Source: Fragilariopsis cylindrus CCMP1102 (Eukaryota > Bacillariophyta > Bacillariophyceae > Bacillariales > Bacillariaceae). Taken from it: 64,000 bases of DNA. The notes under the pieces are model-generated. The model did no database searches. It was not told the origin of the DNA and was given only the letters and a program-made list of their open reading frames with translations. This document shows positions 44,855 to 55,200 of this stretch, piece after piece (positions within the stretch are counted from its first letter, which is position 1; each line of letters opens with the position of its first letter). Made by a program: the position numbers and the translations under genes. The stretch spans positions 124,001-188,000 of the forward strand of contig FMBT01000308.1 of NCBI GenBank assembly GCA_900095095.1. Direction: 5' to 3'.

Positions 44855-46484
44855 CTCACCCCACGATGGGTTTAGGCCAATAAATACACATAATTTTCAA
44901 ACGACTAATGGCCGATGATTCCTCATGTGGGTACTTTTGAGACTTATGATTGATTCGTGGATGCTCAGACTAGATACATGGTGTGACATGCATACTAGTA
45001 CTACTGTAGTATTAACTTAGACTAGCACCCCTTTGTTACTCACTAGAAATATCAAATGTTAAGATACAGAACAAACCAATTGATGTAATCGTTATAGGTG
45101 CTGAAAGTAACAAGCACCCCCTGAAAAAAAATGATCACTAAGCTGCTTTCTTGTGTTGTAAAATACTACAAGAAGACAGTGTGTTATCTAATATTATACA
45201 TATATGTATATATAGATATAAATATAGTCCTATGATAGATGTGTGGTGTACATATTGTTATTGTACGTACTGATATTCCAGTTTCATATGGACTCATTAA
45301 GGTGGTATGGGTGATAACAATTTAGGCTTTGTTTGTCATACTACTACACTAGTAACTAATGAAAAATGGGTGTCAGTTACAGTTTTTGATTTCTTTTTGA
45401 TTGAGTACAACAGACCAGCCAAATATATACCATCTATAGCCATACAATTAGAAAATGGAACCAGAGTAGCCAAAGTCAGAAACTTCAAGAGGCCAACAAT
45501 GAATCCGACTAAAGTCACCCCATCATCAAAAGGATCATCAAAAGGATAAAAAATCGATTTGACAAGCTTGCAATCCGGCAACAACTTAACTATCAGCAGA
45601 CCCTTCAGTAGAACCAGAAAAGAAGAAGAAGAAGAAGAAAAGCAAAGAATACATGAAGGATAGCCCACCAACGACGATAAAAATGATGATAGTGACGATA
45701 GTGACAAACGCACTGTTGATAACAAAGAAGACAGCAGGAAAGAAGAAATAGTCAAAGCAAAAGATGCTTCTGAACACAACCCACCAAAGGTAATATTGAT
45801 GATGATAATCACACAACCAAGACCAGCAAGACCAACGACAACAACAACAACAACTCCTTCATGGATGAAGACCTACTTGACCCAGTTGTGATCTACGACA
45901 AGATACACAATATCGTGGTAGACCAATTAAATGATGATATTCATTTGATTATGGTTTGAGATGGCAGCCAAGCTTATTCAACCAGACAATAATATACAAC
46001 ACCCTAAAAGTAACCTTCAATGGGAACATGAAACTTCGAACAGGATATTGAATTTATCTCCATCCTGTTATAATTACAATCCAATCAAAAATCAAACAAA
46101 GCATGAAACAACGTTCAGATATTACAATTATTTATCCTGTTTTCCTGAAATTTGAAAGGAAGGTTGTATCATTGTGTAAAGCCTAGTAGCTTGAGTAACC
46201 AGTGACAGCAATTTGGGCTCTTCAAGATGTCATTACTACGTATGAAATTAGAGCAGAGAACAATTAAAAAGTGTCAGTAAGAAGAAAGAGCCTGCTTCGA
46301 AATCGAAGCTCACGATATGCAAGAGAACTACAGTATTATCAGTAGCAGCAACAAAGGTATTTGTATGTAACAAAATCTAGTACCATGTTGACCTACTTGG
46401 GCTCCATGATGATGTATTTAAGAAAAAGAATGAAGGTAAAACTACCACCTATTATTATGGTAATTATTATTATTAGCATTATTA
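44855..46484. other. Intergenic region with decayed coding-like sequence
   Basis: An 80-codon ORF at 45307-45549 (FDFFLIEYNRPAKYIPSIAI, then VAKVRNFKRP) is followed by Lys/Glu-rich and Asp-rich segments in alternating frames to about 45955. No family is recognised. It could be a relic gene or transposon fragment, but support is thin. Confidence 0.4.
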
Positions 46485-47618
46485 TCATGTTGGATCACGA
46501 GTGTATACAGAAAATTCGATACCATCTCGTAACATATCTTTTGTTATTGGTGTTGTGGTCGATGGATCGTTACCATCGTTGCTATTGTTATTGTTGTTCT
46601 CATCACCAGCACTACCGCACGTGCTAGAAAGTAATTCCGGTTGACAGAATTCTACTAGCGAATCTTCTAGTCGGGTAGTAACGATCCCTTCATCGGATAA
46701 TTTAGACATGTATTGTCGATAATCTTGAATCTCAGCGAAGATGACATTATCAGCTGCAACGTACGTTCCTTTCTTGATCATCCCAGTGACTTCTAACTCT
46801 TTTAAATCCGATAAGTAACGCGATTTATCATGATCTACGAAAAGAAAGTCTATCATACTTCTATCCTCGCCATTCATCGTCGCAGCAGCCGTTGTACGGA
46901 GTTCGGATGAAAGCGACGACGACGATGACTCTGACTCTGGATCAATTGTAATGACAGTAACGTACTGATCCATACCGGCCAACTGTATCATTTCTTTTGC
47001 CACTTTTGCGAATTGTTCGACGACCTCAACAGAGTAAATCTGAAAGGAAAAACTATTATCGTCTATTGTCGCGGTTATCGCTTGATCATCGTCGTCAGAA
47101 TTATTGTAATAATAATGCTCTAATATCGTCTTTGCTATGAAAATTGACGAATAACCACAGTAAGTGCCTAGTTCAACAAAATTGACAACTGTACTATCAC
47201 TATCTTCACGATTGTCTTTCTTTTTCTGAAGACAATCAACGATGAAAGAACGTATCAACTTTCCTTTTTCTGGACCAATATGCATCATCCAATGTCGATT
47301 CAAACAATATGAGTCAATAATTTCTAGAAGTTTGTCGGCCTTTTCTATTGTTCGCAGGATACCATCCTGAGACGTTTTCGTCTCATACCCTTCGAGTTTC
47401 ATTTTGACGTGATGAAGCAATGCTAATTCAGTGCCAGCATGAAATGAGAGGACACCATTTTCTGGATCGCGTTTCGCGTTGGGAATTTGTTCGTGACTAC
47501 TAGTATTATGTTCGTTGCAGCTATCGTCGTTATCATCGCTATTGTTATCATCTTCGTCCGATGAATCAAAACACGAAAACGGATCATCATCACCGTTATT
47601 CTCTTTTTCTTTCTCCAT
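46485..47618 (-). CDS. Catechol-O-methyltransferase-like SAM-dependent methyltransferase
   Basis: The ORF is 377 residues from the ATG at 47618. After an acidic Asp/Asn N-terminus (about 60 residues) come EKGKLIRSF and the SAM-binding motif VNFVELGTYCGYSSIFIAKT. Then IYSVEVVEQFAKVAKEMIQLAG (the acidic ribose-binding residue) and FLFVDHDKSRYLSDLKELE, which holds the metal-binding Asp, and KKGTYVAADNVI with the next Asp-Asn ligands. This is the COMT pattern (LGAYCGYS, FLDHWKDRY, LLADNVI). The enzyme would methylate a hydroxyl of a catechol-like small molecule using Mg2+. The frame is open upstream of the ATG for about 24 codons to a stop, and an acceptor-like AG at about 47693 leaves room for an upstream exon. 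A Glu/Asp insert precedes the C-terminus. Confidence 0.87.
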   Translation of the reverse strand: MEKEKENNGDDDPFSCFDSSDEDDNNSDDNDDSCNEHNTSSHEQIPNAKRDPENGVLSFHAGTELALLHHVKMKLEGYETKTSQDGILRTIEKADKLLEIIDSYCLNRHWMMHIGPEKGKLIRSFIVDCLQKKKDNREDSDSTVVNFVELGTYCGYSSIFIAKTILEHYYYNNSDDDDQAITATIDDNSFSFQIYSVEVVEQFAKVAKEMIQLAGMDQYVTVITIDPESESSSSSLSSELRTTAAATMNGEDRSMIDFLFVDHDKSRYLSDLKELEVTGMIKKGTYVAADNVIFAEIQDYRQYMSKLSDEGIVTTRLEDSLVEFCQPELLSSTCGSAGDENNNNNSNDGNDPSTTTPITKDMLRDGIEFSVYTRDPT

Positions 47619-48092
47619 GAGGTCAACAGTCACAACAGATGGCGCAAAAACTGATGGTGCAGCTTCATAAACAGGATCTAGATCCGGAGAAGCTTAAAGT
47701 ATGTATCGATTAGTGATTTGTGATTTTGAAAAAATGATGCCGAGACCGAGATGGCGGTTGATTGTCAATTGATTGATGGAGTGTGAAAAGTTGAAATAAT
47801 TTCCCCCGAATGTGAATAGCGTCCTCCGCTATCAACTTGACAACTAATAGTCCTCCGCTCCCGCCCCGCCCGCCGCGCCCCCGAATCTATAATCTTAAAT
47901 CTAATCGCCTTTTTAATTCTTGTTTTCTCATTCAATGCTCATCACTATTTTATTGCGGCTAGCAAGTTTAGGGTTGAGGAATCCAACAAGAACAAAGAAG
48001 AATAGTATTCGCAACAACGACAACGACGCCAGAATAAGAACAATAAACAATAGCAGTAACCACAGAAGTAGTAAGACCGTAATAGGAGAGAT
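47619..48092. other. Divergent promoter region of the COMT-like and NBS1-like genes
   Basis: Contains a short GC-rich patch at about 47845-47885 (CCGCTCCCGCCCCGCCCGCC), which stands out in AT-rich surroundings. Confidence 0.5.
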
Positions 48093-50265
48093 ATGCTACT
48101 TCAGATAGATATATACCCTAACGGTGGCAGTGATAGCCATTCTCAAACATTGTTTGTGAATCCTGCCAGTCGCAAAAAAGACGGTAACGGCAAAGACAAA
48201 AACGATGGTGATATTGGACTTATTGCAACGGTGGGTAGGAAAGTCGGAATGGACATAGTGTTCAAAGATGAAAAATCATTGAGTCGAAGACATGCTGCGT
48301 TGAGATTTGTTGCCACGAAAACGGGTAACAACAACGACAACGACAATGGATACTTTGCAGAACCCAGAAACGAAGAAGAAACGTCAGCTTGTGAAAAAAG
48401 TGAATATGGGATATGCTTGGTTTTAGAAAATACCGGAAAGGTGGGGAGTTACGTAGCTTCGCGGGATGAAACCGTTCAAACAAAGGATGAAGAACAAAAG
48501 AATAATAATAATAATAAAAATAATAATGGCGTCGATTCTGATGACGAAACCACTGATGACGAAGGTAACAACGTATCACAACATCCAACTCAAATGTCTC
48601 AAATGTATGCCACATCCATGTCAACACAAACTGGAGAAAAGATCGACGATGCACCACCTCGCATTTCCAATGCTATCCGAAATTATTTCGGAAATCACGC
48701 CGTCAAGTTATTGAAACTAAAAGAGAACGAAAATCAAATTTTGTCGTTTGACAACACCACGACTAAGAACGACGAAGACAACGACGATACTAACGAAGAA
48801 CAGGATATCAACAATAAGAATGATCCAGTACCTATCATGATTCAATTTGGTAGCACTAATGATCAGTTTACTCAACCCACCATCAAAATAACAAGAATTC
48901 CCATGACTGTGGTCATGTCGAGTACTGTTCCCTCCACGGTTCGAGACTCCCTTCGTTTCTGTGGGGGTTTACTACAAAATGGTGGACTGCCCCGCGATGG
49001 TGAAACTACACACCTCATTGTAACCGAACAAATGCCTGTTGCGAAACAGATCCTCGCATGGTGTTACGGTATAACTATTGTCTCACCTAATTATATCCAA
49101 GCTTTAAACGACCACGAAGACATTTATGAACCATTTCCTGACTGTTCCAGTTTCCCCCCACAAATGACAACAATACATTTTGGGACTATGAACATAATAA
49201 GAAGCTCTATCGAATTATATTATGTTAAGTGCAGATGAATCTTCGAATTTGAAAGTGAGCACCTGGCTGTAGCTGCAGGTGGGTGTGTCGAACGACTATA
49301 TGACGCAGGTAAGAAACCAACGAAAGCAAAGGTCAATACATTTACAAAACACGTAGAAAGTTGTTATCGGATAATAAAAACAGCACTACGACGGTAGTCC
49401 TTCTATCTTCTTCTGGATCAAACTCCAAGTCGAAATCGGCCAATATTAATCTTCTTATTAAGAAAATAAAGGATCTTGGGATTGAAACTTTAACCCCAAA
49501 GGTACTTGCTAAGGCCATTACTAAACAAGAACCTGACCTAATTGCTCTAAAGAATGGGACTATTACTTCTACTACCGAGAAAAGCAAAAGCGAGAGTGCT
49601 GCCGAAGAGTCGACGTTGGAAGTCCAGAAACGACCGAAGAGCAATCACGACGATGCCCAAGACCGTGTTCCGGATAATAACGATGATTCCTCCTATCTGG
49701 TTTGGAAGCGACACCGGCTATCTCTGTCGTCACGGATATGAATTCAAACAACAATAATAGGAATAAAAGAAAAGCTATAACAATACCACACGAACATCAG
49801 GTTCAACAACGTGCTTTGGAAGGGGCTGATGCGAATGGGTGGTTTGTTGTGGCACCGAAGGACAATCGCGAACGGATGAGACAGGTCGCCTCGGAAGCGT
49901 ACAAGAGGAAAACCGGTGGCGATATCGAACGATCTGCATCTACCAATGGTGTCGTTCAGATCATTATCACCCCCACGATGACGGAATCACCACCATCATC
50001 CTCCTCCTTGATAGGTCGTCAGCGACGTGGACGTCCTTCTCAAAGAGGGGGCGATGTACCAAACTTCAAAAAGTTTAAGAAGAATAGTTTTAGACCAGTC
50101 GGTCCAAACGATAGAGTCATCCTTTTACAATCCACGTCGTCTACGAGGCAAAATCATCATGAACTCAGTGCGGAACAGAGGGAAATTGAAGAAGATCAGC
50201 GACTTGCGGATGCTTTATTCAGAGGTGATCCTGTACCGGTACAACGGAAGCGTCGCCGCAACTAA
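48093..50265 (+). CDS. NBN: NBS1/nibrin-like subunit of the MRN DNA-repair complex (frame broken)
   Basis: The first frame (381 codons) has an FHA domain (TVGRKVGMDIVFKDEKSLSR, then RHAALRF). After an acidic Asn/Asp insert comes a BRCT domain: IPSTVRD-type helix, GGLLQNGG, ETTHLIVTEQ and WCYGITIVSPNYIQAL. The sense then changes frame near 49220 and continues FEFESEHLAVAAGGCVERLY, a probable second BRCT, then shifts near 49370 and 49735. The C-terminal frame has NFKKFKK at 50062-50082, the Mre11-binding motif of nibrin. It ends with an acidic helix and LADALF (50203-50220) before a basic RKRRR tail, which matches the ATM-binding LADDLF end of human NBS1. The domain order FHA-BRCT-BRCT-Mre11 motif-ATM motif makes this call strong. 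It would recruit Mre11-Rad50 and the ATM kinase to double-strand breaks. Confidence 0.88.
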
Positions 50266-50608
50266 ATAAAATGCCTATTCGTTTGGGATTTTCTTCTTTG
50301 GTTCATGATCAGAGCATCACTAAATACTGTTTGTTATTTGCACTGTTGCTTGCTTTTTTTGTAGAGGACTGCTTCACTACTCAGTGATCTGGATTCGGCA
50401 CGTTGCGGTGAGCACCTGACTTTTGTAGAATCTACGTACAGTATAAAGCAAAGACATGCATAATAAAAATACACTCGTGATGAGACTGAGATGGTCGTGT
50501 TGTGCAATGTTACTTTTTACTTGCTTTTCAGTCCCGGTTCCTTCGTGTAAAACGAAACAGTCGATACAGTCGAATTAGTCGACCCCACGAATAAGTCGAA
50601 ATCCCGGT
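50266..50608. other. Intergenic region, no gene seen
   Basis: May hold a 5' exon of the next gene, whose open frame begins near 50609 without an ATG. Confidence 0.4.
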
Positions 50609-50661
50609 GATTCGTTCTCTCAGCTGCGTACACGACCTTCCTATTTTCCCTCGCTAGATGG

Positions 50662-52281
50662 TTGAAAAAACGTGACAACGGCGGCCACAATATCGAAGCA
50701 GAAAGGCATGGGGAGGACGAGATTCCAACCCGAGAAGCCTCAATTGAGGCTTTTGTTGAAGAAGCTCCTGGAGCTGGCCAAGACTCCTTGAGCTCGCAAA
50801 ACGGCTGGCACAAGGCTTCCTTGCCAGTCAATCTGCTGTTTGGCCTTGGTGTTGTTTCCTTAGGCGTCACCGGTTTTTTGCTTCCTGTCAACCTAATTGA
50901 TGCTTGTACTGCATACCACCCTGATGGGGTGCCGACCTACCGATGGGTGACCAATCTCACCGAGTTACCATCGGGTATTAAAAATTGGGCAATCTATGAT
51001 GATCAGTTTTCGTCTCGAGCAAACTTTGCGTATGTTGAGGATACTAAAACAACCCTCTTCCAGGGAACCCAGCTCGACCAGGCCAATCGGTCTTACAAGA
51101 CTTCCGTGTGGACCATGAATGCAGATTTGCCGCCTCAGGAACACGTGCGGTACTCTTACCCCGAAAACTTTGTCGCAGTCTCTGCTTCTGTGGCTTGCTT
51201 TTCTAGTTTTTCGGATGGCGGTTATAAGTCCAATGGTAGGGCCTTCTGTTCCAATGGCACAAAAATAGAGGCATCAGTAGCCACGGGGCCTTTATACAAG
51301 AGCGGAGATATAGGAGATTTTCTTCCAAAAGAGGGCTTACTGTGGTTCAAGCAATTTCGTGAAACATCAGCCCCTGGGAGTTTGGTATATTCCCTCAATC
51401 CGACTGATATGACGACCAGACTTTATAGTCACAAAATTGAGATCAGTGATGAGCACGGCAAGAGCGGCAGCAAGAAAGTGTGCGATCCAAAGGTCGCTAT
51501 ACGAAAACAAGCAGCTGCCCTCTTGATTGCCGCGGCTCTTCCAGTGATAATCGCGTCCTTCTTCATCTGGCATTCGGAACAGATTCCATCCATGGCAGTG
51601 ACTTCTTATGGTGGCTTGACTGCCATATTCATCTGCGCCTATCACATTGTTGACCCGCAAGGAGAAGGCAACACCGACTGGTGGTTTGAGATCTGGTTTT
51701 GTCTGACGGGAGCCATAGGGTTGCTCCTTTATACATATTTCTACCTCTCGGAGCGAACCAAAGAGCGAGAGAGACCTCCCTTGTCATGGGGTTTGGTCGC
51801 CGCTGGACTTGGGTTCACCTTTGGAGCGTATCAGCTCTTGGATATGGACGATGACACATTAGTTGACTGGATTCTTCTGAATTTCATTGTCTTTGCTCCA
51901 CTTCTCCTATTGGGGATGAGTAGTTCCAACATGTTCCTTGTTTTCCTCTGTGGCATTGGTTTCTTGGTAGACGCTGCGCGAATTGCGAACTATGTGGGAG
52001 ATCATGTCCAGGGAAACGCACAAGCTCCCATTTCGTTTTTGGTTTTCTCCTTGGCGGGCATTGCGGCGGGTGGAATTGGTTACAAACTCACTATGTACCA
52101 ACCGTTGGTTCAGGATTTTGCACATGCTGCAATCAAGAATATAGACACATGGCTGGCCTCTGGTGGTAGGCAAGGAAGCGTGAGGGATGATGAGCAGGAA
52201 GAGCGCACATTATTGTCCTCGCTGGAATTTTCGAATGATCAACCATTGGAACGACCCGTTTCTTCCGAGGCCGATCCCTAG
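50662..52281 (+). CDS. Unknown multi-pass membrane protein, ~539 residues, GC-richer than its neighbours
   Basis: A single open frame from about 50609 to TAG at 52281, with no Met near its start. The true N-terminus may lie in an upstream exon: a CAG at about 50622 could be an acceptor. One membrane helix lies near residue 55-78 (LLFGLGVVSLGVTGFLLPV). A large extracytosolic or luminal domain of about 200 residues has Asn-glycosylation sequons and two or three Cys. Seven or so helices follow between residues 285 and 480, and the tail is acidic. The N-half/C-half layout recalls seven-helix receptors with a luminal ectodomain, but I recognise no family. Codon use is balanced and lacks the Asn/Asp/Ser runs and homopolymer breaks of its neighbours. 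Confidence 0.7.
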   Translation: MKKRDNGGHNIEAERHGEDEIPTREASIEAFVEEAPGAGQDSLSSQNGWHKASLPVNLLFGLGVVSLGVTGFLLPVNLIDACTAYHPDGVPTYRWVTNLTELPSGIKNWAIYDDQFSSRANFAYVEDTKTTLFQGTQLDQANRSYKTSVWTMNADLPPQEHVRYSYPENFVAVSASVACFSSFSDGGYKSNGRAFCSNGTKIEASVATGPLYKSGDIGDFLPKEGLLWFKQFRETSAPGSLVYSLNPTDMTTRLYSHKIEISDEHGKSGSKKVCDPKVAIRKQAAALLIAAALPVIIASFFIWHSEQIPSMAVTSYGGLTAIFICAYHIVDPQGEGNTDWWFEIWFCLTGAIGLLLYTYFYLSERTKERERPPLSWGLVAAGLGFTFGAYQLLDMDDDTLVDWILLNFIVFAPLLLLGMSSSNMFLVFLCGIGFLVDAARIANYVGDHVQGNAQAPISFLVFSLAGIAAGGIGYKLTMYQPLVQDFAHAAIKNIDTWLASGGRQGSVRDDEQEERTLLSSLEFSNDQPLERPVSSEADP

Positions 52282-52649
52282 CTAGTAAACAGCCCGGAGC
52301 TTCATTTTCTGGGAGTCTGCCCATGAAGAATTTGTAACAGTGACGATTACAGTGATAGGGGTTGAAAATTTGAATGTGTCGTCTTGGGATTTGAATAAAA
52401 ATGTATTGGACTCTATTGAATATAAGAGTACGATTTTTTTCTTTCTAGTAAGCCGGGAGCAAATAATAGTTGCACTTCGTATCATAGTGCAGAAGAAAAA
52501 ATTTCATCTATTACTGCTTGTTTCATCAGGCACATGGATATTACATAAGGTAAAAGAATAATTACATATTTACTAGTATGAATGAAATGCTTGTTTTTAT
52601 TTATGTACGTGCCTATGTTCTTCTTCCGCAAAGAAATTAAATCCCTAAT
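52282..52649. other. Convergent intergenic region, no gene seen
   Basis: Begins with CTAGCTAG across the stop codon of the membrane-protein gene. No ORF with similarity. Confidence 0.5.
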
Positions 52650-53285
52650 TTAATGAGTAATATACCACTTATCACCGCATGGTATGCCGAAGGCTTGAAT
52701 TGTTATTCTCGAATCCATCATGTGTCCGCGGCTCCACTCAAAATAAGGAAAAGGACGGATAGCATGTAATACGCTTACTTCAAAACTATACACATTTCCA
52801 ACCCTATAATCAACATCAACTCTAGTGCCATTCTTGAACCAGTAATACAATCCAGCACCCGGTGGCTCCGTTAGTGGTATGAGGAATGTTCGTTGTCGTG
52901 CCCTATCACATCTGTTGCCATCAATCTCATCCATTCGATAAAGATAACTATCTGTGTGTGGGTTATTGAACCAATGCCAGAAAAGCGAGGGAAAAACAAT
53001 TTTGACGGCTGGGAAGCCCATATTTTCCATCTTAGCTAGGGCACCCATATCTCCTAAAACGATAATCTCGGGGTCAATATCAAGCACTCGAGCATATATG
53101 TTGGCAAGACTATCTCCAAATCTTTCTCGAAACATTTTTGATACTTCCGCTCTCTTCTCGGGAAAGCGAAGACGATAGTCACTCTCACCCCACGTTTCTC
53201 TAAACCTACTTAGACGAAATCCTGCTCGTATACTATACCATGGTCGATTTTTCTGGTCCTGATCATGGTTGAAGTTTTTGCTATC
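52650..53285 (-). CDS. Unknown protein, 5' end uncertain
   Basis: The frame is open from about 53285 (just after a stop) to TAA/TGA at 52650, about 211 codons. The only in-frame ATG early on is at 53135 (MFRERFGDSLANIYARVLDI). The upstream open part (NRPWYSIRAGFRLSRFRETW) looks coding, so an exon boundary near 53285 is likely. The product has LDIDPEIIVLGDMGALAKME, a Trp/Phe-rich centre (FWHWFNNPHTDSY) and a C-terminal SRITIQAFGIPCGDKWYI. It somewhat resembles a 2OG-oxygenase or cupin barrel (H-x-x-x-D spacing, SVLHAIRPFPYFEWSRGHMM with R at the end), but I cannot assign it. Confidence 0.55.
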   Translation of the reverse strand, partial: DSKNFNHDQDQKNRPWYSIRAGFRLSRFRETWGESDYRLRFPEKRAEVSKMFRERFGDSLANIYARVLDIDPEIIVLGDMGALAKMENMGFPAVKIVFPSLFWHWFNNPHTDSYLYRMDEIDGNRCDRARQRTFLIPLTEPPGAGLYYWFKNGTRVDVDYRVGNVYSFEVSVLHAIRPFPYFEWSRGHMMDSRITIQAFGIPCGDKWYITH

Positions 53286-53607
53286 ATATTATGGTTTTGT
53301 AGTGATTAATATGCAGTGACGATATTGTTAGAATAGAAGACAGAAATAGAGTTCAAATGATGATTGGAATAAATTAAAGCACACACACACACACACGCAA
53401 CTATAACTGTACTACAAAAAATCCATAGAAACTCACCCGAAAACAAAATAGCCCAACGCTCGACCATGAGAAACCTTTACTATGAGTGAGTTGATTACAA
53501 AACAGACACAAGAAGAAGAAAAAGTGTATTTGAAGAAAGAATATGTGTGAGTGGTAACAAAATAGACAAGTGTGAGTGATAACAAAATAGACAAGAAAAA
53601 AGACAAT
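53286..53607. other. Intron or intergenic stretch with AC repeat
   Basis: May belong to the 5' part of the 52.65 kb gene. Contains a (AC)8 tract at 53380-53396 and a direct repeat around TAACAAAATAGACAAG near 53554-53595. Confidence 0.45.
53380..53396 (+). repeat. (AC)n microsatellite
   Basis: About eight AC units. Confidence 0.9.
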
Positions 53608-54354
53608 TCAAAAAAAGAATGCAGCAACTTCCTTACCCCAATCATTCCGATTTTTCCATACAAAGTCCAGTAACGGACCAGATTCCAGCGCAGCGGCACC
53701 TACTTCCTCTATAATATCTGGCTGCATATTAATAACATAATACGGTATATCTTTAACAGGAACTGATGAGAATAGAGGTTTTGCGACATCCGGTAGGTTG
53801 GGCATTATAATTGCAATCGCCACAAATATTATTGCGGCGGCTTGGGGTTTTCTCCAAAACGGAATAACTGTCATTGTTAGAAATGTGAAGATAATTCCAA
53901 AACAATAATAGGCTTGAGTTGGCATGGGTATTGGTCCTGGCATTAACAATTGAGGGATCCATATTGCAAACCCGGCTAACGTTATTATGCCAACGTGTGT
54001 CCAACCAAGTACAACAATTAGGAACGGTATTGAACCAATTACAGAACTAAGTAGAGCCAATTCAGATCGAACGTATCCAATAAGAGGCACTGGATACCAC
54101 GTCTCGTTTCCCGCTGCTGTTATTCCACCTGCATAGGATCGGATCAATAGGATTGTACACACAATAAGATAAACTGCCAGTGAATTTTTGACGGATGTCA
54201 TCGAGGAAGAGGTTGATTTCGATCTCTTCTTGGTGATTGTTTTGTGGTATAATTTGCCAGCATCATCAACATCGTCGTCGCCACCGCCGCCACTGTCGAT
54301 GGCAATGCCTCTCTCATGCGAATTGATTTTGCTTGTCGTCCGTCGTCTGAACAT
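53608..54354 (-). CDS. Unknown membrane protein, 248 residues
   Basis: This intact ORF has a basic and Gly/Asp-rich N-terminus, then helices near residues 58-75 (LAVYLIVCTILLIRSYAGG), 95-120 (LLSSVIGSIPFLIVVLGW), 122-140, 145-170 (YYCFGIIFTFLTMTVIPFW) and 172-192 (AAIIFVAIAIIMPNLPDV). A soluble C-terminal tail of about 55 residues follows. A sequon NETW between helices 1 and 2 suggests that loop is luminal. I recognise no family. Five helices with a short cytosolic N-terminus would suit an endomembrane protein; transport function cannot be inferred. Confidence 0.65.
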   Translation of the reverse strand: MFRRRTTSKINSHERGIAIDSGGGGDDDVDDAGKLYHKTITKKRSKSTSSSMTSVKNSLAVYLIVCTILLIRSYAGGITAAGNETWYPVPLIGYVRSELALLSSVIGSIPFLIVVLGWTHVGIITLAGFAIWIPQLLMPGPIPMPTQAYYCFGIIFTFLTMTVIPFWRKPQAAAIIFVAIAIIMPNLPDVAKPLFSSVPVKDIPYYVINMQPDIIEEVGAAALESGPLLDFVWKNRNDWGKEVAAFFF

Positions 54355-55128
54355 CGTATGAGGAAATTAACTGGTTGGTATTATGTATAGTCTATGTAGG
54401 TGCAGTAAGTTAAAGCGACGAAGTTTACAGTGTAGAATAATGTAGAATGTAGAATGAGAAATGCGAAGGCATCATCTTTAAAATCTGAATCTTATAAAAA
54501 AATCAAAATGTTATGAGCAATTTCTAGCGCGCACTACTATTTCATGCCCTGCCTTTATGTTGCCACAATTGAATGAGTAATAGGTATCTTCTATCATTTT
54601 CTTTATTTACAGTGTATGATAAGAAAAGGACAACTGTTACTTTTGCATAACATTGGCATATCCTAACCAACTACCATTTGCAATTACATTAGCAATTATG
54701 GAAAGCAAATAAAACTTTGTTTCTGCTACATCCAAACACCTAACCATTTGTGAAAACCATAATCAAATTATACTCTCACACACAGTATAAGTAATAAGTA
54801 CATTCAGAATTTGAATAGAAAATGTTCCATCACCATGCTGACAATGCAAAATGTAACCATCCAAATCTCCACTGCTACTTACAGCCTCTATTTTGTAACA
54901 TTGATTGTTCAGAGTAGAGGGACTGCCTGACTTGTGTGATTATTTCCCTATTACTTACGATTGTTGCTCATACTGCCAGTCATGTGCTCCAGATTAAGTC
55001 TGTTGTTGATAAGGAAATATGAAAGAATCAATCAAAGACTCCTAAGCTCCCTGCTTTTGTAAGAGAAAAGAAAGGATGATAGATTAAAAAAAAGAGGAAA
55101 AAGAAATAAAAAGCATGCTTTCATGCAA
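54355..55128. other. Intergenic region, no gene seen
   Basis: AT-rich. No supportable ORF or structured RNA before tRNA-Arg. Confidence 0.5.
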
Positions 55129-55200
55129 AACCCAACTCGGGACTTGAACCCGAAACCTCAAGATTAGGAGTCTCACGCGCTACCATTGCGCCAGATGGGC
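55129..55200 (-). tRNA. tRNA-Arg (CCT), acceptor stem imperfect
   Basis: On the minus strand the sequence starts GCCCATCTGGCGCAATGG. The D-arm is normal, the anticodon stem TGAGA/TCTTG holds loop CTCCTAA with anticodon CCT, and the T-arm TCGGGTTCAAGTCCCGA is perfect. The 3' acceptor strand reads GTTGGGT against GCCCATC, which gives a G-T closing pair and one T-T mismatch at the sixth pair. The gene may still be functional, or may be a slightly decayed copy. Confidence 0.88.

Noticed and set aside
45336-45812. 158-codon minus-strand ORF rich in Ser/Phe/Leu.
   Set aside because: Antisense of Lys/Glu-rich repeat sequence. The hydrophobicity is a by-product.
50517-50891. 124-codon minus-strand ORF.
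   Set aside because: Antisense shadow of the membrane-protein gene.
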